Positions 34,801-45,011 of a DNA stretch of 52,500 nt are shown piece after piece. The DNA comes from Lachnospiraceae bacterium JLR.KK002 (lineage in GTDB: Bacteria > Bacillota > Clostridia > Lachnospirales > Lachnospiraceae). The translations under genes and the position numbers were made by a program. The stretch is taken from contig JAYMNP010000001.1 in the NCBI GenBank assembly GCA_036941025.1, positions 3,582,501-3,635,000 on the forward strand. Direction: 5' to 3'. Within the stretch, counting starts at the first letter, position 1, and each line of letters begins with the position of its first letter. A model generated the notes under the pieces. The model was not told the origin of the DNA, did not search any database, and saw only the letters and a program-made list of their open reading frames with translations.

Positions 34801-36600
34801 TATGCCAGTGTCCATCAGGAAATCACACAGAAGTATCCGGACTTCACCATAGCCGGAACCATCCACCGGGAAGGCCATACCTTTGTGGGATGGAACACAG
34901 AGGCGGACGGAACCGGAACTTCATACGAACCGGGAAGCACCCGGAAGCTGGAAGAGGATACCCTGCTCTACGCAGTATGGCGGAATTCCGCAGCCCCGGA
35001 ACCATCTGAGCCATCCGGCCCCTCTGAGCCGGAACCCTCCGGGCCTGACGCCCCTGCCCCGGAGACAGTCCCTTACCGGGTGGAATACTACTGCCAGAAC
35101 CTGACGGGAGAGGAATACACCAGGATGGACAGTGATACAGAAACTCTGACAGGGACTGTGGGAACGGAAGCGGAAGCGTCCCGGAAAACCTATACCGGAT
35201 TTACCCTGAACCTGTCCCATCCTTCCGGAAAGCCAAAGGGAACCGTGGAAAGAGACGGAAGCCTGGTGTTAAAGCTGTACTATGACAGGCTCATCTATGA
35301 AGTGGACTTCAGCCTGAACGGAGGCTACGGGAAAGCACCGGACACACAGCATATCCGTTACGGAGGCCTGCTGGGGCAGGTGAGCGACCCGCTGCGGAGA
35401 GGCTATAATTTCAAAGGCTGGTACATGGACGATAAGGGACTGGACGGAGGAATCTGGGACTTTGGAAGCCCTGTGGAACAAAATACGGGAACATTGAAAA
35501 CCACCCTGTATGCAAAATGGGCGGATGAGCTGGCTCCTGCGATGGGGAAGGCCTCCTTCAGCAGGGGGAGCCGGGACTTCCTGGACTGGCTTATTCAGAA
35601 GGAAAGCATGGTGGTTACCGTGCCGGTGACAGAGGAGGGGAGCGGCCTTGCCAGGGCGGAATACCTCCTTGTGGCGGAAGACGGGACAGAGCAGGACGGG
35701 CAGGCAGCGTTTACAGAACTCCACACCATGACCGATACCATGGCAGCATACGGAAGCTCTGCAGCGGTTCTCCGGAGCATCCGGGGAGAGATGGAGAGCG
35801 GGAGCTATGAGGCCCGGATAGCCATTAAGGAAGAATTCAAAGGGAAAGTATACCTGACCTGTACCGATTATGCAGGCAATGTGTCAGCACAGAAGACATT
35901 AACCGCAGAAGGGGGAGGGGTGATTGTGGAGGACAATGCCCCGGAAATCCGGTTTGACGGAACAAAGGAAACCACGGGAGGGAAGCCCCTGGAAGTGAAG
36001 GTGGAAGTCAGGGACAGTGAAGAAGACCGTGTGACTTCAGGGATTTTCGGCGTCCGGTATCAGGTGGATAAAAAGAAGAGCGTCAGCCTTCCGGAAGAAG
36101 ACTTTACCGGGGATTTTGCGGAAGTCTGTGAGTTCACGGTAAAGATAAAGGGAGAAGGGAAGCATACCCTCCGGGTGGAAGCGGAAGACCATGCGGGGAA
36201 TGAAAGCACAGCGGAAGTCACCCTGAACATCAGCGGAAGCCGGGAGGTGCCGAAGGAAGTACCGGCAGACCAAAATCCGGGGAACCCAGGAGGGCCTGGA
36301 AGGACCGGAAAGCCCCTGGGAGGGGAACCGCAGACAGGGGACAGCACACAGATACAGATCTGTGCCACCCTGGCCATGATCGCAGGCTTTGGCTACCTGC
36401 TGCTGTACTTTGAAGGGGAGAACGGAATCACAGAGCAGGAGAAAGAGGAGATGATCCACCGAATCGTAACCTGGGCGAAACAGGGAGGAAGAATACGGAG
36501 ACTCCTTGGCCTGGCGGGAATCTTCCTGTTCCTTGCATACTACCACAGCATTGGAAAGAGTGTGGATGTGGAGTGGAAGGAAGTATACGGGAAGAACTGA
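31735..36600 (+). CDS. Surface protein, main part: beta-helix, InlB-type repeats, C-terminal membrane anchor
   Basis: 1,621 codons (from a weak TTG) in the frame that joins the preceding part if one 85-bp copy is lost. In order: right-handed beta-helix with many DCTIENC-type turns (residues about 30-480); three paired InlB/Listeria-Bacteroides-type repeats (about 575-1085; LGWNKNKGAYT, FVGWNTEADG); a Pro/Ser/Glu linker; MucBP-like and InlB-like units (about 1120-1265); an Ig-like part (about 1270-1490); then PQTGD and a membrane helix near 1540, a 25-residue basic loop and a second helix near 1595. PQTGD resembles a sortase motif, but the tail after it is unusually long. The beta-helix DNA is clearly AT-richer than the rest. 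The gene overlaps or abuts the next one. Confidence 0.82.
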   Translation: MTEEYVSGAEEKEYGARAVSTIREISEGGETWDGPVTLSDVELVINEGVTLIIEDTVNIDGTVIIQGGGTIIHGSHARIEVNKGADLTMENITIDGQEVRAYYSKIRAMGSLTMNNCKIQNCRISTEASSLITYVASAVTLEKNATGNFNGCIIENCAGKVDQDKTWGIIVRIRDGSTAVFNDCTIENCRNNLFSCEHSTLTMENNCRIRNCESGTVFALTVATGNFSDCTIENCGNVLTAGGENNECSTAVFNGCTIENSGGMFVATNGVLTLENGCKIKNCVRNDSLGEGVIKIYYATGNFSDCTFENCTAYPHAALPGRQIMGGAVYLECSTGNFNNCIIENCSANFGGAIACCGSTLKINGGSYRNNKALMIGNGAFYDGYGGFLCCRDVSSDSHPETYYKRSSVIINGGNFSGNSAENCGGAIFACTAKIYINNSNFQENICNQAKYSGSGAVMFSSYNTPYSKDGYLQISGDNRFSGDGTNSGMDGIYLDSQNSLPRKIGVDKRLGGLVTVYLEAEEHYVIAEGTRSYSLTEEDQENISVVALNGGKWYKKLDTEANQIYLTKEETVCKTLSADFYSGGPDPSEPHHEKQEVEEDVESVTIAAPALQNFPDWTPMGWTENAKGDEAYQSTVAEGGDCTLTEEGKKYYGVYQKEVTLTYDSTDKAITAGISMPEAKKALCYANVHKDEITCPGTDFTLASGPEVSGYTFKGWSEQENGSGTLYGAGTEFHAEKNDTLYAVYEEKGKRTFAADFYSGDPLQIKSESDIRDEDATEGTVTVPFPENITGWTFLGWNKNKGAYTADTDIRSGHTLTLTEEKTEYYGIYETEITLIYNANGGDSTPPEDTQKRYANVHETTGYQDPDFTIAPAIHREGHTFVEWNTKADGSGNRYTAGSRESFTENTTLYAVFLPEGQKQLAADFYSGGANQKETIVNTVEDTVSGADITIPEPKEMAGWTALGWNKSKGAYTADDDIRPGRSLTLTEPLTEYYGIYEKSITLSYDSNGGGEAPVPEKKACYASVHQEITQKYPDFTIAGTIHREGHTFVGWNTEADGTGTSYEPGSTRKLEEDTLLYAVWRNSAAPEPSEPSGPSEPEPSGPDAPAPETVPYRVEYYCQNLTGEEYTRMDSDTETLTGTVGTEAEASRKTYTGFTLNLSHPSGKPKGTVERDGSLVLKLYYDRLIYEVDFSLNGGYGKAPDTQHIRYGGLLGQVSDPLRRGYNFKGWYMDDKGLDGGIWDFGSPVEQNTGTLKTTLYAKWADELAPAMGKASFSRGSRDFLDWLIQKESMVVTVPVTEEGSGLARAEYLLVAEDGTEQDGQAAFTELHTMTDTMAAYGSSAAVLRSIRGEMESGSYEARIAIKEEFKGKVYLTCTDYAGNVSAQKTLTAEGGGVIVEDNAPEIRFDGTKETTGGKPLEVKVEVRDSEEDRVTSGIFGVRYQVDKKKSVSLPEEDFTGDFAEVCEFTVKIKGEGKHTLRVEAEDHAGNESTAEVTLNISGSREVPKEVPADQNPGNPGGPGRTGKPLGGEPQTGDSTQIQICATLAMIAGFGYLLLYFEGENGITEQEKEEMIHRIVTWAKQGGRIRRLLGLAGIFLFLAYYHSIGKSVDVEWKEVYGKN

Positions 36601-36614
36601 AGAGGGAATTTGAT

Positions 36615-39600
36615 GTGAAGAAGAAAAAAGGAAAGCTGATGTATATCATGCAGTGGGTATTTGGACTGCTGATGTTCGGAATGCTTCTGTATTTTGCGGC
36701 GGGAGAAATTCTGCTGCCGGAAGAAAATGGACTGAATGCCGGGGAGTGCAGCGTATTTGATGCACAATGGAGCCGGGAATTGCCGGATGGGACAAAAATA
36801 CCGGCGGAAGTTCCCGGCGTCTGTAAGGCGGACAGACGGGAGCCGGTGATTATTGAAACGGAACTGCCGGGAAATCTGGAAGATAAGACCTGGCTGTGTC
36901 TGCACAGCTCCAGGCAGGATATGGAAATCTATATTGATAATGTACTGCGCCGGAAATATACCACAGAGGGTATCAGGCTTTTTGGAAAAAACAGTGCCAG
37001 CGCTTACATTTTTGTGGAACTGAAACGGGAAGACGCCGGGAAAACCATCCGGATTGTGACCGTCAGTGATTCCGGGTACAGCGGAAGGATGGACACCATC
37101 TATCTGGGAGAACGCATGGGAATCTGGATTCATCTGCTGCAAATTCATGGAGCGGAGCTGGTGTTTGCACTTTTTGTGGGGACTCTGAGCATTATTATCA
37201 TATTGTTTGGGAAGGTACTGCACCATTTTTACAGCAGAATGATACGGCTGGAATACCTGGGCTGGGGCGTGTTTCTGCAATCGGTGTGTCTGATTATGGC
37301 CTCAAGGCTGCGCCAGTTTATGTTTCCCAATATTTCTGTGGCCTCCGGCATGGCCTTTTTCTCCGTTATGCTGATGCCCCTGCCTTTTCTTCTTTATATC
37401 AATGAAATTCAGAAACGCCGTTATCAGAAATATTACGTTCCGGCAGGAACTCTGGTGGTGGGAAATCTGGCAGTATGTACCGGACTGCAGTTTTTAAATA
37501 TCCGGGATTTTTCGGAAACTTCGGTATATACCATGTGGGTGATTTTTCTGGCAATTTTGCTGGTGTGGATTACCATGTGCGCAGACATTTACCGGAACCG
37601 TATCAGACAATATCCGCTGTCGGCCGTTGGATTTCTGGCAGCGTCCCTGGCGGGTACACTGGAAATGGCGCTGGCGTATCAGCAGAAATTCACTCTGAAC
37701 GGAATGATATTATGCGTGGGACTGCTGATTTTCCAGATACTGGCGGTGGTCGAGACGGGACAGCGTGTATTCCGTATGGAACGGGAAAAGCAGCAGGCAG
37801 TTTTTGCCGGAGAATTCAAAGACAGATTTCTCTTAAGTGTGTCCCAGGAAATGCAGGAAAATATTGACGCCATTAATGGCATGAATGAAAAAATACTGCA
37901 GGAAGGCCAAACCGGAATGGAGCCTTATGCAGCCGGCATACAGAATGCCGGAAAGGCTCTGACAGGGCTGGTTGCAGATATGATGGATTTCTCCGGACTG
38001 GATATGGGAAATCTGGAACTTATCTCAGAAGAATATGAAACAGCCTCATTTATTGAGGAAGCTGTGCATGTCCTTCGGGAAAAGGCCGCGGAAAAACATC
38101 TGAAAGTCCGAATCAATGTGGATGAAACCCTTCCTTCTGTGCTGAAAGGCGATGAAGCCAGAAACCGGAAAATACTTATGAGCCTCTTTTCCAACAGTAT
38201 CAAATATACCCAGGAAGGAACCATTACGTTCAGCGCCCAGGGAATCCGGACAGAGAAAGGTACATTTCATCTGAGTCTGTCCGTGGCAGATACGGGAACA
38301 GGAATAGAAGATGAACAGCTGGCAGGTATTTTTGACGTTTTGCCGGAAGACTGGAGAAAAGAGAAAAAAGTGTCTGCGAAAAGAACCGGTCTGGGGCTCC
38401 ACATGATAAAACAGCTCACAGAACAGATGGGCGGCAGTATCCGGGTGTGGAGTATGTATGGGGAAGGCTCTCTGTTTGCAGTGGAGATTCCCCAGGACGT
38501 AGTCTGCAGGGATGCAGTAAAAACTCTGCAGATTCAGCCGGAAACAGAGAACCTGGAAGAAAGCCCTCCGCAGAAGGAAAGCCCGGAAACAGAGAAGCCG
38601 GAAAATGAGAATCCGCAGGAAGAAAAACTTCTCCACAAAGACATTGGTATGGCATACTGCGGGGAAGACGCAGAGGTGTATCATGATATTCTGCAGGCAT
38701 ACTATGTGCAGGGCCGGAAGTATTGTCAGGAACTTCCCAGGTTGCTGGATGAAAAAGACTGGACAAATTATGGAATCATTGTCCACGCCGTCAAGAGCAC
38801 TTCCATGACAATCGGTGCTCCGGAGCTGTCGGAAAAAGCCAGACAGCAGGAATCTGCGGCAAAAGAGGGAAAAGAAGCAGAGCTTTTACAGGGCCATGCA
38901 GAATTTTTCCGGCAGTATGAGCAGGTGCTGGAGGAGGTAAGAACCCTGCTTCCGACAGAGGAGTGTTCCGAAGAAGCATCCGGAGCCGGGCCCCGGAAAA
39001 CAGAACATAAGAAGACAAAGGCTTCTGTGAAAGACGTCATCCTGGTGGTGGATGATGACAATATAAATCTGGTGATGGCCCGGAAACTTCTGGAAGAAGA
39101 ATATGAGGTAGCGGCGGTAAATTCCGGAGCGCTGGCTTTTCAATATCTGGAGGAACATGAGCCTGATTTGATTCTTCTGGATATTCAGATGCCCCGGCAG
39201 GACGGATTTGAAGTGATGAAAATACTGCGGAATCATGAGGCATGGCGGCGGATTCCGGTTATCTTTCTGACTGCGGACCGCACGGAGAAAACAGAAGAAA
39301 CCTGCTTCCGGATAGGAGCCGTGGATTACATCGCCAAACCTTTTGTGCCGGCCATTATGCTGCAGCGGGTGCGCAGAACACTGGAACTGGAGAATTATCG
39401 GAAAAATCTGGAGCGGATGGTAGAGCGGCAGCTCCGGAGAATTACCCAGCTTCAGCAGGATATTGTGATTACCATGGCAAATCTCATTGAGAGCCGGGAC
39501 GGAACCACAGGAGAACACGTAAAAAGAACCAGCGCCTATGTGAATCTGCTGGTCAGGAAAGTAAAGGAAAAAGGCCTTTACGAGGATGTGCTGTCTCCCG

Positions 39601-40070
39601 CTTACATTGATTACATGCAGAAAGCGTCGCCCCTTCACGATATCGGCAAGCTGACTGTGCCGGACCGGATTCTCCAGAAGCCTGGCGCCCTGACCAAAGA
39701 GGAATACGGTCTGATACAGCTTCATGCAGAAGAGGGAAGAAGGCTGATTCAGGAAAATATGAAGCGGATTGCGGAAAAAGAATTTGTGGACGTTGCCCGT
39801 GACATGGCAGCCTGCCATCATGAGAAATGGGCCGGCGGCGGATACCCCCATAACCTGAAAGGTGAGGAAATTCCCCTGGCAGCCAGGATTCTGGCCATTG
39901 CGGATGTATTTGACGCGCTGGTATCGGAGCGTCAGTACAAAAAGGGCATGTCGCTGGAACAGGCTTTTGAAATCATGGAGAAAGAACGGGGAAAAAGTTT
40001 TGAACCGGCATTGCTGGATACCTTTCTGGAAATGAAAGAAGAACTGGGGGAGCTGATGGAAAAATTATGA
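36615..40070 (+). CDS. Membrane hybrid signalling protein: degenerate kinase, HPt, receiver, HD-GYP
   Basis: About 1,151 aa. GTG 36615 has AGAGGG upstream; GTG 36573, overlapping the preceding gene, is the alternative. Membrane helix, an extracellular jelly-roll-like domain (about 60-170), then a seven-helix region. The kinase H-box reads [11 protein letters not shown]: Gln411 stands where [11 protein letters not shown] has the phospho-accepting His. The ATPase part keeps the N-box (LFSNSIKYT) and GLGL. An HPt domain has His724 ([15 protein letters not shown]), a receiver has Asp856 (LLDIQMP), and an HD-GYP domain has HDIGK (His1008) and [11 protein letters not shown], so c-di-GMP hydrolysis is expected. 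The neighbouring intact kinase could feed phosphate to the HPt or receiver. Confidence 0.88.
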   Translation: MKKKKGKLMYIMQWVFGLLMFGMLLYFAAGEILLPEENGLNAGECSVFDAQWSRELPDGTKIPAEVPGVCKADRREPVIIETELPGNLEDKTWLCLHSSRQDMEIYIDNVLRRKYTTEGIRLFGKNSASAYIFVELKREDAGKTIRIVTVSDSGYSGRMDTIYLGERMGIWIHLLQIHGAELVFALFVGTLSIIIILFGKVLHHFYSRMIRLEYLGWGVFLQSVCLIMASRLRQFMFPNISVASGMAFFSVMLMPLPFLLYINEIQKRRYQKYYVPAGTLVVGNLAVCTGLQFLNIRDFSETSVYTMWVIFLAILLVWITMCADIYRNRIRQYPLSAVGFLAASLAGTLEMALAYQQKFTLNGMILCVGLLIFQILAVVETGQRVFRMEREKQQAVFAGEFKDRFLLSVSQEMQENIDAINGMNEKILQEGQTGMEPYAAGIQNAGKALTGLVADMMDFSGLDMGNLELISEEYETASFIEEAVHVLREKAAEKHLKVRINVDETLPSVLKGDEARNRKILMSLFSNSIKYTQEGTITFSAQGIRTEKGTFHLSLSVADTGTGIEDEQLAGIFDVLPEDWRKEKKVSAKRTGLGLHMIKQLTEQMGGSIRVWSMYGEGSLFAVEIPQDVVCRDAVKTLQIQPETENLEESPPQKESPETEKPENENPQEEKLLHKDIGMAYCGEDAEVYHDILQAYYVQGRKYCQELPRLLDEKDWTNYGIIVHAVKSTSMTIGAPELSEKARQQESAAKEGKEAELLQGHAEFFRQYEQVLEEVRTLLPTEECSEEASGAGPRKTEHKKTKASVKDVILVVDDDNINLVMARKLLEEEYEVAAVNSGALAFQYLEEHEPDLILLDIQMPRQDGFEVMKILRNHEAWRRIPVIFLTADRTEKTEETCFRIGAVDYIAKPFVPAIMLQRVRRTLELENYRKNLERMVERQLRRITQLQQDIVITMANLIESRDGTTGEHVKRTSAYVNLLVRKVKEKGLYEDVLSPAYIDYMQKASPLHDIGKLTVPDRILQKPGALTKEEYGLIQLHAEEGRRLIQENMKRIAEKEFVDVARDMAACHHEKWAGGGYPHNLKGEEIPLAARILAIADVFDALVSERQYKKGMSLEQAFEIMEKERGKSFEPALLDTFLEMKEELGELMEKL

Positions 40071-42196
40071 GAACGAACGAGAGTATGGACAGTATCAACA
40101 AACAGAAAAATTTAATCCGGATGCTGAAAAAAGACGCCAGAGAGCTGGATAAAGTAACGCTTTTGAATTTCTGTACCTGTTTCGCTGTTGTGGGCCTGAT
40201 TATGTGTCTGGTAAACCTGAGGGTGCATTCCTTTATAATGGCGGCCATTACGGGCGGCATCGGTATTCTGATGACGGCCAATTATATAATGTTCCGTATC
40301 CGTCAGAATGTGAATCTGGCTGTTTTAAGCATTGCGGCTGTTCTGGGAATCATGATGCTTTATTTTCTGGTGACGGGCGGGGAACATGGCTTCAGCATTG
40401 TATGGATGTTTCTGGTGCCTCCTGCAGGCATGTACTTTCTGACGCTGTACTACGGAGGGATTTTCAGCCTGAGCCTGGGAGTGATTACAGCTTTTTATAT
40501 GTGGACGCCTCTGCATTACCTGGGATTCCCCTATTCCAGGACGTATCTGACCAGATTTCCCATTGTGTATTTTGCAGAAACCATTATGTGCATGATTATC
40601 CAGTACCGCATCTGGTGCTACAAGCAGCGGCAGAAAGAACTTTTGGAGCAGGCAGAGGAAGCAAATCAGGCCAAAAGTGATTTTCTGGCAAATATGAGCC
40701 ATGAAATCCGTACTCCCATGAACGCCATTATGGGCATGTGCGAACTGGTGCTGAATGAAACAGACCTGTCGGAGGATGTGCGGGACAACTGCAATAATAT
40801 CCATCTGTCCGGCAGAAATCTCATGGGGATTATTAACGATTTGCTGGATTTTTCCAAAATAGAGTCCGGGAAAATGGACTTAATCTGCGAGCCCTATCAG
40901 GTGGCTTCCATGCTGAATGATATTATCAATATGGCCATGGCCAGAAAGGGAGACAAAACCATTGAGCTGATGGTGGACTGCGACCCCAATATACCGGAAA
41001 AATTATATGGGGATGAAATCCGTATCCGTCAGGTTATCATCAATCTTCTGACTAATGCCATTAAATTTACACAAAAGGGCGGGGTTCTGTTCCGGATTTC
41101 ATCCCGGAAAGAAAGCTATGGTGTAAATCTGATTCTGACCATCAAAGACAGCGGCATCGGCATTAAGAAAAAGAATCTGAGCAAAATTTTCAACAGCTTC
41201 AGTCAGGTGGATACCAGAAAGAACCGGGCTATTGAGGGAACCGGGCTGGGCCTTGCCATTTCCAAACAGCTTGTGAAAAAGATGGGCGGGGTTATTCATG
41301 TAGAAAGCCAGTACGGGAACGGGACGGAATTTACAGTGGTGATTCCTCAGAAAACAGAATCGGAGACGCCCATTGTCCAGGTGGAGAACAGAGAAAATCT
41401 GCGGCTTTTATGTTATGTGCGGTTTCCGAAATTTGCCCATCCTTTTGTAACGGAAAGTTATTATGAGCTTATGGCCAATATAGGAGAGAATCTGGGTATT
41501 CCCTATCAGATCTGCCAGTCTCTGGAGGAAGTGAAACAGGAACTGTCCTCCGGCCGGCGCTATACCCATCTGTTTCTGGCCAGAGAAGAATATCTGGAAG
41601 ACCGGGAATATTTCGGCAGCCTACGGGAACAGATGACAGTCACCATTGTCCAGGACCGGAAAGATCATGTGGCTGTACCGGAGCATATGCGCAATATATA
41701 TAAACCCTTTTATGTGCTTTCCGTGGGAAATGTTATCAACGGAGAAAAGCTGTCTTTTGATCCGGGAAAGAAGGGGGAGACCCGGAAACGTTTCATTGCT
41801 CCCGGCGCGAAAATACTGGTGGTGGACGACAATGCCATGAATCTGAAAGTGGCGCTGGGCCTGCTGAAACCCTACCATATGACCATCATGACAGCGGAAA
41901 ACGGCCGGCAGGCCATTGAACTGACGGAAAAGCAGGAGTTTCATCTGATTTTTATGGACCATATGATGCCGGGCATGGACGGGGTGGAAACGGCCCATGC
42001 CATCCGGGAACTGGACGGAGCGTATTTCAAAGAAGTTCCCATTGTGGCTCTGACTGCAAATGCAGTGAGCGGCGCACGGGAAATGTTTCTGGCAGAAGGG
42101 TTTCAGGATTTTGTCACAAAACCCATTGAAATGAATGCCATGGAGCGGACTCTGCGCCGGTGGCTGCCGGAAGAGCTGGTGGAACACGAAAATTAA
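40067..42196 (+). CDS. Hybrid histidine kinase, membrane-bound, with C-terminal receiver
   Basis: 709 aa. Residues about 30-185 hold six membrane helices; a coiled linker leads to the H-box [14 protein letters not shown] with His212, an intact HATPase ([25 protein letters not shown]) and, after a spacer region resembling a degenerate receiver (about 440-560), a receiver with the phospho-acceptor Asp631 ([12 protein letters not shown]) and conserved Lys in FVTKPI. Its ATG overlaps the preceding TGA (ATGA), so the two are translationally coupled. Likely autophosphorylates and passes phosphate through its receiver to an HPt, for which the upstream protein has a candidate (His724). Confidence 0.92.
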   Translation: MRTNESMDSINKQKNLIRMLKKDARELDKVTLLNFCTCFAVVGLIMCLVNLRVHSFIMAAITGGIGILMTANYIMFRIRQNVNLAVLSIAAVLGIMMLYFLVTGGEHGFSIVWMFLVPPAGMYFLTLYYGGIFSLSLGVITAFYMWTPLHYLGFPYSRTYLTRFPIVYFAETIMCMIIQYRIWCYKQRQKELLEQAEEANQAKSDFLANMSHEIRTPMNAIMGMCELVLNETDLSEDVRDNCNNIHLSGRNLMGIINDLLDFSKIESGKMDLICEPYQVASMLNDIINMAMARKGDKTIELMVDCDPNIPEKLYGDEIRIRQVIINLLTNAIKFTQKGGVLFRISSRKESYGVNLILTIKDSGIGIKKKNLSKIFNSFSQVDTRKNRAIEGTGLGLAISKQLVKKMGGVIHVESQYGNGTEFTVVIPQKTESETPIVQVENRENLRLLCYVRFPKFAHPFVTESYYELMANIGENLGIPYQICQSLEEVKQELSSGRRYTHLFLAREEYLEDREYFGSLREQMTVTIVQDRKDHVAVPEHMRNIYKPFYVLSVGNVINGEKLSFDPGKKGETRKRFIAPGAKILVVDDNAMNLKVALGLLKPYHMTIMTAENGRQAIELTEKQEFHLIFMDHMMPGMDGVETAHAIRELDGAYFKEVPIVALTANAVSGAREMFLAEGFQDFVTKPIEMNAMERTLRRWLPEELVEHEN

Positions 42197-42229
42197 GTCA
42201 TGTTTAAATTTTTTGAGAGAGGCGAGAAA

Positions 42230-43084
42230 ATGACGGAAGATATGGTGCTGGTTTCTACGGACTGTGTATGTGATCTGACCAGAGAATTAAAGGAGCGGTA
42301 TCAGATACCGGTAATGCATTATTATATCAGGACAGAAGAGGCCCGGTTTCAGGATACCAGGGAAATGACGTCGGACGAGCTGATTGAATACATAGAAACA
42401 GACGGGAAAAAGGCTTACAGCGGCTGTGCTCCTGCAGAAGAATACCGGGAATTTTTCGAAAAACTGCGGCAGCGGCATAAAGGGCCCATTATCCATATCT
42501 GCATGGCGCAGTATGTGAGTGAAGCATTTCAGACGGCCGGGGAGGCAGCCGGAGAAATGGACGGGATTTATGTGGTGGATTCCGGCCATCTGTCCGGCGG
42601 AATGGGGATTATGGTGCTGACAGCGGCCGATATGGCCGGACGCGGCGCACCCCTTCGACTGATATTGAAGGAGCTGGAGCGGATGAAAGAAAAAATATCC
42701 ACCAGCTTTATTGTGGATTCCACAGACTGCCTGTATCGAAACGGAAAAATCAGCCGGAATGTAGCGCTGCTTTGCAATATTTTTTCCCTCCATCCTGTCC
42801 TGAGACTGTCAGGCAGCCATATGAAGCCGGCCGGCGTCTGCGCAGGCAGCCAGCGGCGGTTTGCCAGAGCATACCTCCGCCGGGTTCTGAAACGGAAGAA
42901 CGAAATTGTTCCGGATGTGGTGTTTCTGATTACTGCAGGCTGTTCCTATGAATTCCAGCAGTTTCTGAAAACGGAAATTGAGCGGCGGGTTCCCTGGAAA
43001 CGGGTGGTGGTGAATGCTGCTTCCGCCACCATTTCCTGTAACTGCGGTTCCGGCGCTTTTGGAGTATTGTTTCTGCAGAAATAA
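42230..43084 (+). CDS. DegV-family fatty-acid-binding protein
   Basis: 284 aa from ATG 42230, which has GAGAGGCGAG upstream; ATG 42200 lacks a ribosome binding site and would add ten basic and aromatic residues. DegV fold: VSTDCVCDLTRELKERY at the start, the Ser in SGCAPAEEY (first loop), YVVDSGHLSGGMGIMV with Asp-Ser binding site, and SFIVDSTDCLYRNGKIS. DegV proteins bind acyl chains and deliver them to fatty-acid kinase (FakB role). 33 bp after the hybrid kinase, likely the same transcript. Sequence departs from usual TSQPSP-type motifs, so a classical FakB function is probable but not sure. Confidence 0.85.
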   Translation: MTEDMVLVSTDCVCDLTRELKERYQIPVMHYYIRTEEARFQDTREMTSDELIEYIETDGKKAYSGCAPAEEYREFFEKLRQRHKGPIIHICMAQYVSEAFQTAGEAAGEMDGIYVVDSGHLSGGMGIMVLTAADMAGRGAPLRLILKELERMKEKISTSFIVDSTDCLYRNGKISRNVALLCNIFSLHPVLRLSGSHMKPAGVCAGSQRRFARAYLRRVLKRKNEIVPDVVFLITAGCSYEFQQFLKTEIERRVPWKRVVVNAASATISCNCGSGAFGVLFLQK

Positions 43085-43097
43085 AAAAGTCTGCAGA

Positions 43098-43162
43098 AAC
43101 AGTTCAGACAGGTCTGCGCACTTGCTGCGCTGACCGTGAGAATATGATTCAGGAGAGCAAAA
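43098..43162. mobile_element. Half copy of MITE-like type B
   Basis: AACAGTTCAGACAGGTCTGC to ATATGATTCAGGAGAGC matches the inverse of 30598-30656 with about two mismatches in 60. Only one end is present. It sits between the convergent degV and tyrS genes and may have taken on a terminator role. Confidence 0.7.
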
Positions 43163-43168
43163 ACAGTT

Positions 43169-44389
43169 TTACTCCGCCAGAATCTTGCGGAAATTCTTCT
43201 TTCCCTTTTTCAGCACAGCCCCCTCTGCAAATGCGGCAGGCTCATAGGAAGCCTTAATATCTGTTACTTTTTCACCGTCCAGAGAAACGCCGCCCTGCTC
43301 CACCGCCCGGCGGGCTTCGGAACGGGAGGAAGCCAGAGCGGACTTCACCAGCAGTCCCAGAATATCAATGGTTCCGTCGGTAAAATCGCCGCTGCCTAAG
43401 GTCACAGTGGGCATGTTTGCGGCATTTCCGCTGGAAAACAGCGCTTTGGCAGATTCCTGTGCCTTTTTTGCCTCATCTTCTCCGTGTACCATTTTGGTCA
43501 GCTCAAAGGCAAGGATTTCCTTTGCAGTGTTGAGCTGGGCCCCTTCCCAGCCATCCATTTTGTCAATTTCCTCCAGAGGAAGGAAGGTCAGCATCCGGAT
43601 GCATTTCAGCACGTCGTCGTCGGCCACGTTCCGCCAGTACTGATAAAAATCAAAAGGCGATGTTTTATTGGGGTCAAGCCATACGGCCCCGGACTGGGTT
43701 TTGCCCATCTTCTTTCCTTCGGAATTCAGAAGCAGGTTGATGGTCATGGCATAGGCGTCCTTGCCCAGCTTACGCCGGATTAATTCCGTACCGCCCAGCA
43801 TGTTGCTCCACTGATCGTCGCCGCCGAACTGCATGTTGCAGCCGTATTTCTGGTATAAAGCATAAAAATCATAGCTCTGCATAATCATGTAGTTAAATTC
43901 CAGGAAGCTCAGGCCTTTCTCCATGCGCTGCTTGTAGCATTCTGCTGTCAGCATACGATTTACGGAAAAATGAGAGCCCACTTCCCGCAGCACTTCAATG
44001 TAATTCAGTCCCATCAGCCAGTCCGCATTGTTCACCATCATGGCTTTACCTTCGGAAAAATCAATAAAACGGCTCATCTGCTCTTTGAAACAGTCACAGT
44101 TGTGCTGAATGGTTTCCGGAGTCATCATCTGGCGCATGTCGCTTCTGCCGGAAGGGTCTCCAATCATTGCGGTGCCGCCGCCGATTAAAGCGATGGGCCT
44201 GTTACCCGCCATCTGCAGGCGCTTCATCAGGCATAAAGCCATGAAATGTCCTACATGAAGGCTGTCGGCTGTTGGGTCAAAGCCGATGTAGAACACAGCC
44301 TTTCCCTGGTTGATTAATTCTTTGATTTCTTCTTCGTCCGTTACCTGGGCAATCAGCCCTCTGGCAACCAGTTCTTCGTATACGGTCAT
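43169..44389 (-). CDS. tyrS: Tyrosyl-tRNA synthetase
   Basis: 406-aa class I synthetase that charges tRNA-Tyr. Start ATG 44389 is preceded by GGAGGTAAC. N-terminal catalytic domain with [17 protein letters not shown] (HIGH-type motif) and [16 protein letters not shown]; the KMSKS loop reads KMGKT. The C-terminal S4 RNA-binding domain follows ([21 protein letters not shown]). Full length and intact. Expression is controlled by a Tyr-specific T-box leader starting near 44910, with a perfect promoter upstream. Single-gene unit, convergent with degV. Confidence 0.97.
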   Translation of the reverse strand: MTVYEELVARGLIAQVTDEEEIKELINQGKAVFYIGFDPTADSLHVGHFMALCLMKRLQMAGNRPIALIGGGTAMIGDPSGRSDMRQMMTPETIQHNCDCFKEQMSRFIDFSEGKAMMVNNADWLMGLNYIEVLREVGSHFSVNRMLTAECYKQRMEKGLSFLEFNYMIMQSYDFYALYQKYGCNMQFGGDDQWSNMLGGTELIRRKLGKDAYAMTINLLLNSEGKKMGKTQSGAVWLDPNKTSPFDFYQYWRNVADDDVLKCIRMLTFLPLEEIDKMDGWEGAQLNTAKEILAFELTKMVHGEDEAKKAQESAKALFSSGNAANMPTVTLGSGDFTDGTIDILGLLVKSALASSRSEARRAVEQGGVSLDGEKVTDIKASYEPAAFAEGAVLKKGKKNFRKILAE

Positions 44390-44490
44390 AATGTTACCTC
44401 CTGTAATTGTTTTTATCATATAAGAGAAGAAAGCGGACAGGTCTGCTTCAACTCCCTGAATCCCTCAATCATGAGAGACCTGGACGGTTT

Positions 44491-44620
44491 GCCGCGCGCG
44501 AACGGATTGCGTAGCAATAAATTTCTTCTCCGCGAGCTGCGCATCCTGGTTTTTCTTCTATAGGAAGATACTTTCACGCTTTAGTGTGACAAGGTCTTTC
44601 CTTTTCCTGTAGAAGAAAAA
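44491..44620. repeat. Composite hairpin repeat, inverted copy H3 plus tail
   Basis: The inverse of 50510-50640. Hairpin part 44552-44620 (TTCTATAGGAAGATAC..CACGCTTTAGTGTG..) and tail 44491-44551 with CGCGAGCTGCGCATC and CGCGCG. It is placed between the T-box terminator and the tyrS start, i.e. in the tyrS mRNA. Confidence 0.8.
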
Positions 44621-44910
44621 ATCCCCGTCCTTCCAAAGGACGGGGTATCTGCCCGTGTTACCACCTTAATTCACAGCCTGCTCGCACAGTCTGCCTTGTC
44701 GGGTGCCTGTCAGCACCTCTGCAAAATAACGGTTGCGGTTCCGTCACAGCCTACTGACGGTATGTTCGGCATATGCATCAGCGCCGGCAGCATCCGTATT
44801 CGGTGTGAAGCTCAGGGAGGTATTCACATTAAGTTCTTCCTGCGCCTCTCAGCTTCCGGCAGCTCTCTGTAGGATTTCCTTACTGTTACTTGTTCCCGTC
44901 ACAGCTTTTA
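44612..44910 (-). promoter_or_regulatory. T-box riboswitch (Tyr) of tyrS
   Basis: Read on the minus strand: stem I elements GACGGGAA, AGAGAGCTGCCGG, GCTGAGAGG; specifier TAC in GTGAATACCTCC (44820-44822), a Tyr codon; the T-box bulge AATTAAGGTGGTAACACGGG (about 44652-44671); then a terminator CCCCGTCCTTT/AAGGACGGGG with TTTTTTC at 44612-44645. Uncharged tRNA-Tyr should bind and open the terminator. Confidence 0.93.
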
Positions 44911-44935
44911 TTATGAATGATTTTAATTTATGCCA

Positions 44936-44964
44936 ATTATAGGCGGGAACAGGGGATTTGTCAA
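44936..44964 (-). promoter_or_regulatory. Consensus promoter of the tyrS T-box transcript
   Basis: On the minus strand TTGACA (44964-44959), 17-bp spacer, TATAAT (44941-44936). Both hexamers are perfect sigma-A consensus and the spacing is ideal. Confidence 0.93.
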
Positions 44965-45011
44965 GAGAAAAGATAGTATAAATTTATTCCGGCTTCAGTG
45001 TCTTCTGCCGC

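Noticed and set aside
31735..36600. Independent gene starting at TTG 31735
   Set aside because: It would lack a signal peptide although it is a surface protein; the join to the preceding frame by loss of one 85-bp copy explains it better.
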